Shown here: positions 5,950 to 6,070 of the stretch, one piece after another
Layout: each line of letters opens with the position of its first letter
Numbering within the stretch: the stretch's first letter is position 1
NCBI GenBank assembly: GCA_012510335.1
Contig: JAAZIF010000102.1
Coordinates: 1 to 6,070, forward strand
Direction of reading: 5' to 3'
Length of the DNA: 6,070 nucleotides
Source: Methanomicrobiales archaeon
GTDB taxonomy: Archaea; Halobacteriota; Methanomicrobia; Methanomicrobiales; Methanoculleaceae
Program-made: the position numbers and the translations under genes
The notes under the pieces: model-generated
The model's input: only the letters and a program-made list of their open reading frames with translations
What the model was told of the DNA's origin: nothing
The model's database searches: none

Positions 5950-6070
5950 ATGCAGCTGCCGCGAGGTCGGTTCCAGTGTCTCATCAAGCCCACGACATCC
6001 CGTGCCCTGATAGAGGAGATGGGTTCAAAGCAGTTTACCGGGGTCTGTACTATCGCGCCTGGCGATGAGA
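5950..6070 (+). CDS. N-terminal part of an unidentified archaeal protein, cut by the window edge
   Basis: Forty codons are open from an ATG at 5950 to the end of the window. The ribosome binding site AGGTG at 5940-5944, 5 nt before the ATG, and the upstream AT-rich promoter support a real gene start. The visible residues begin MQLPRGRFQCLIKP and include QFTGVCTIAPGDE near the end. The pattern of a short basic N-terminus followed by an FTG-type strand recalls uncharacterised archaeal proteins of the DUF2226/DUF4388 kind, but this is a weak resemblance from memory. It has its own promoter and is probably not part of the KaiC-like operon. Confidence 0.65.
   Translation, partial: MQLPRGRFQCLIKPTTSRALIEEMGSKQFTGVCTIAPGDE

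Noticed and set aside
1..6070. CRISPR array, tRNA or rRNA genes, insertion sequences
   Set aside because: I saw no regularly spaced repeats, no cloverleaf-like segments and no transposase reading frame in the window.

Overview
The window looks like a moderately GC-rich euryarchaeal chromosome, most likely a Methanomicrobiales-type methanogen (a Methanoculleus-like genome is my guess from protein style, not from a search). The archaeal assignment rests on an archaeal-type secretion ATPase paired with a large duplicated-domain FlaJ/TadC membrane protein, on stand-alone KaiC-like RecA ATPases, on AT-rich TATA-type core promoters in otherwise GC-rich intergenic DNA, and on GGTG-type ribosome binding sites.

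Layout. Positions 1-127 are the downstream flank of the leftward genes and hold a perfect palindrome and a short hairpin. Positions 128-3714 (minus strand) carry a two-gene operon, with a type II/IV secretion ATPase (FlaI/ArlI/PilB class) followed after 5 nt by its polytopic membrane platform protein (FlaJ/ArlJ/TadC class). Positions 3715-3964 are a divergent control region with several TATA-like elements and a 15-bp palindrome touching the next start codon. Positions 3965-5494 (plus strand) carry two consecutive single-domain KaiC/RAD55-like genes. The first has a degenerate Walker A motif. The second has intact Walker A, Glu-Glu and Walker B motifs. Positions 5495-5949 contain no convincing gene but have an AT-rich promoter island at the right end. 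At 5950 a further plus-strand gene starts and runs out of the window.

How the genes may work together. The ATPase and FlaJ-like protein form the motor and platform of an archaeal type IV filament system, either an archaellum or an adhesion pilus; no pilin or archaellin gene is visible to decide which. Archaella also need ArlH/FlaH, a KaiC-like RecA-fold protein normally encoded just upstream of the ATPase. Here that position is occupied by the divergent KaiC-like pair, so the pair may supply an ArlH-like or regulatory function (inference).

The most notable point is the junction of the two KaiC genes. They lie in the same reading frame, separated only by one TAA. The second has no ATG, GTG or TTG upstream of its conserved N-terminal motif. 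An ACG directly after the TAA, preceded by a GGTG-rich ribosome binding site, is the best candidate start. The alternatives are a split or readthrough double-RecA protein, or a single-base sequence difference.
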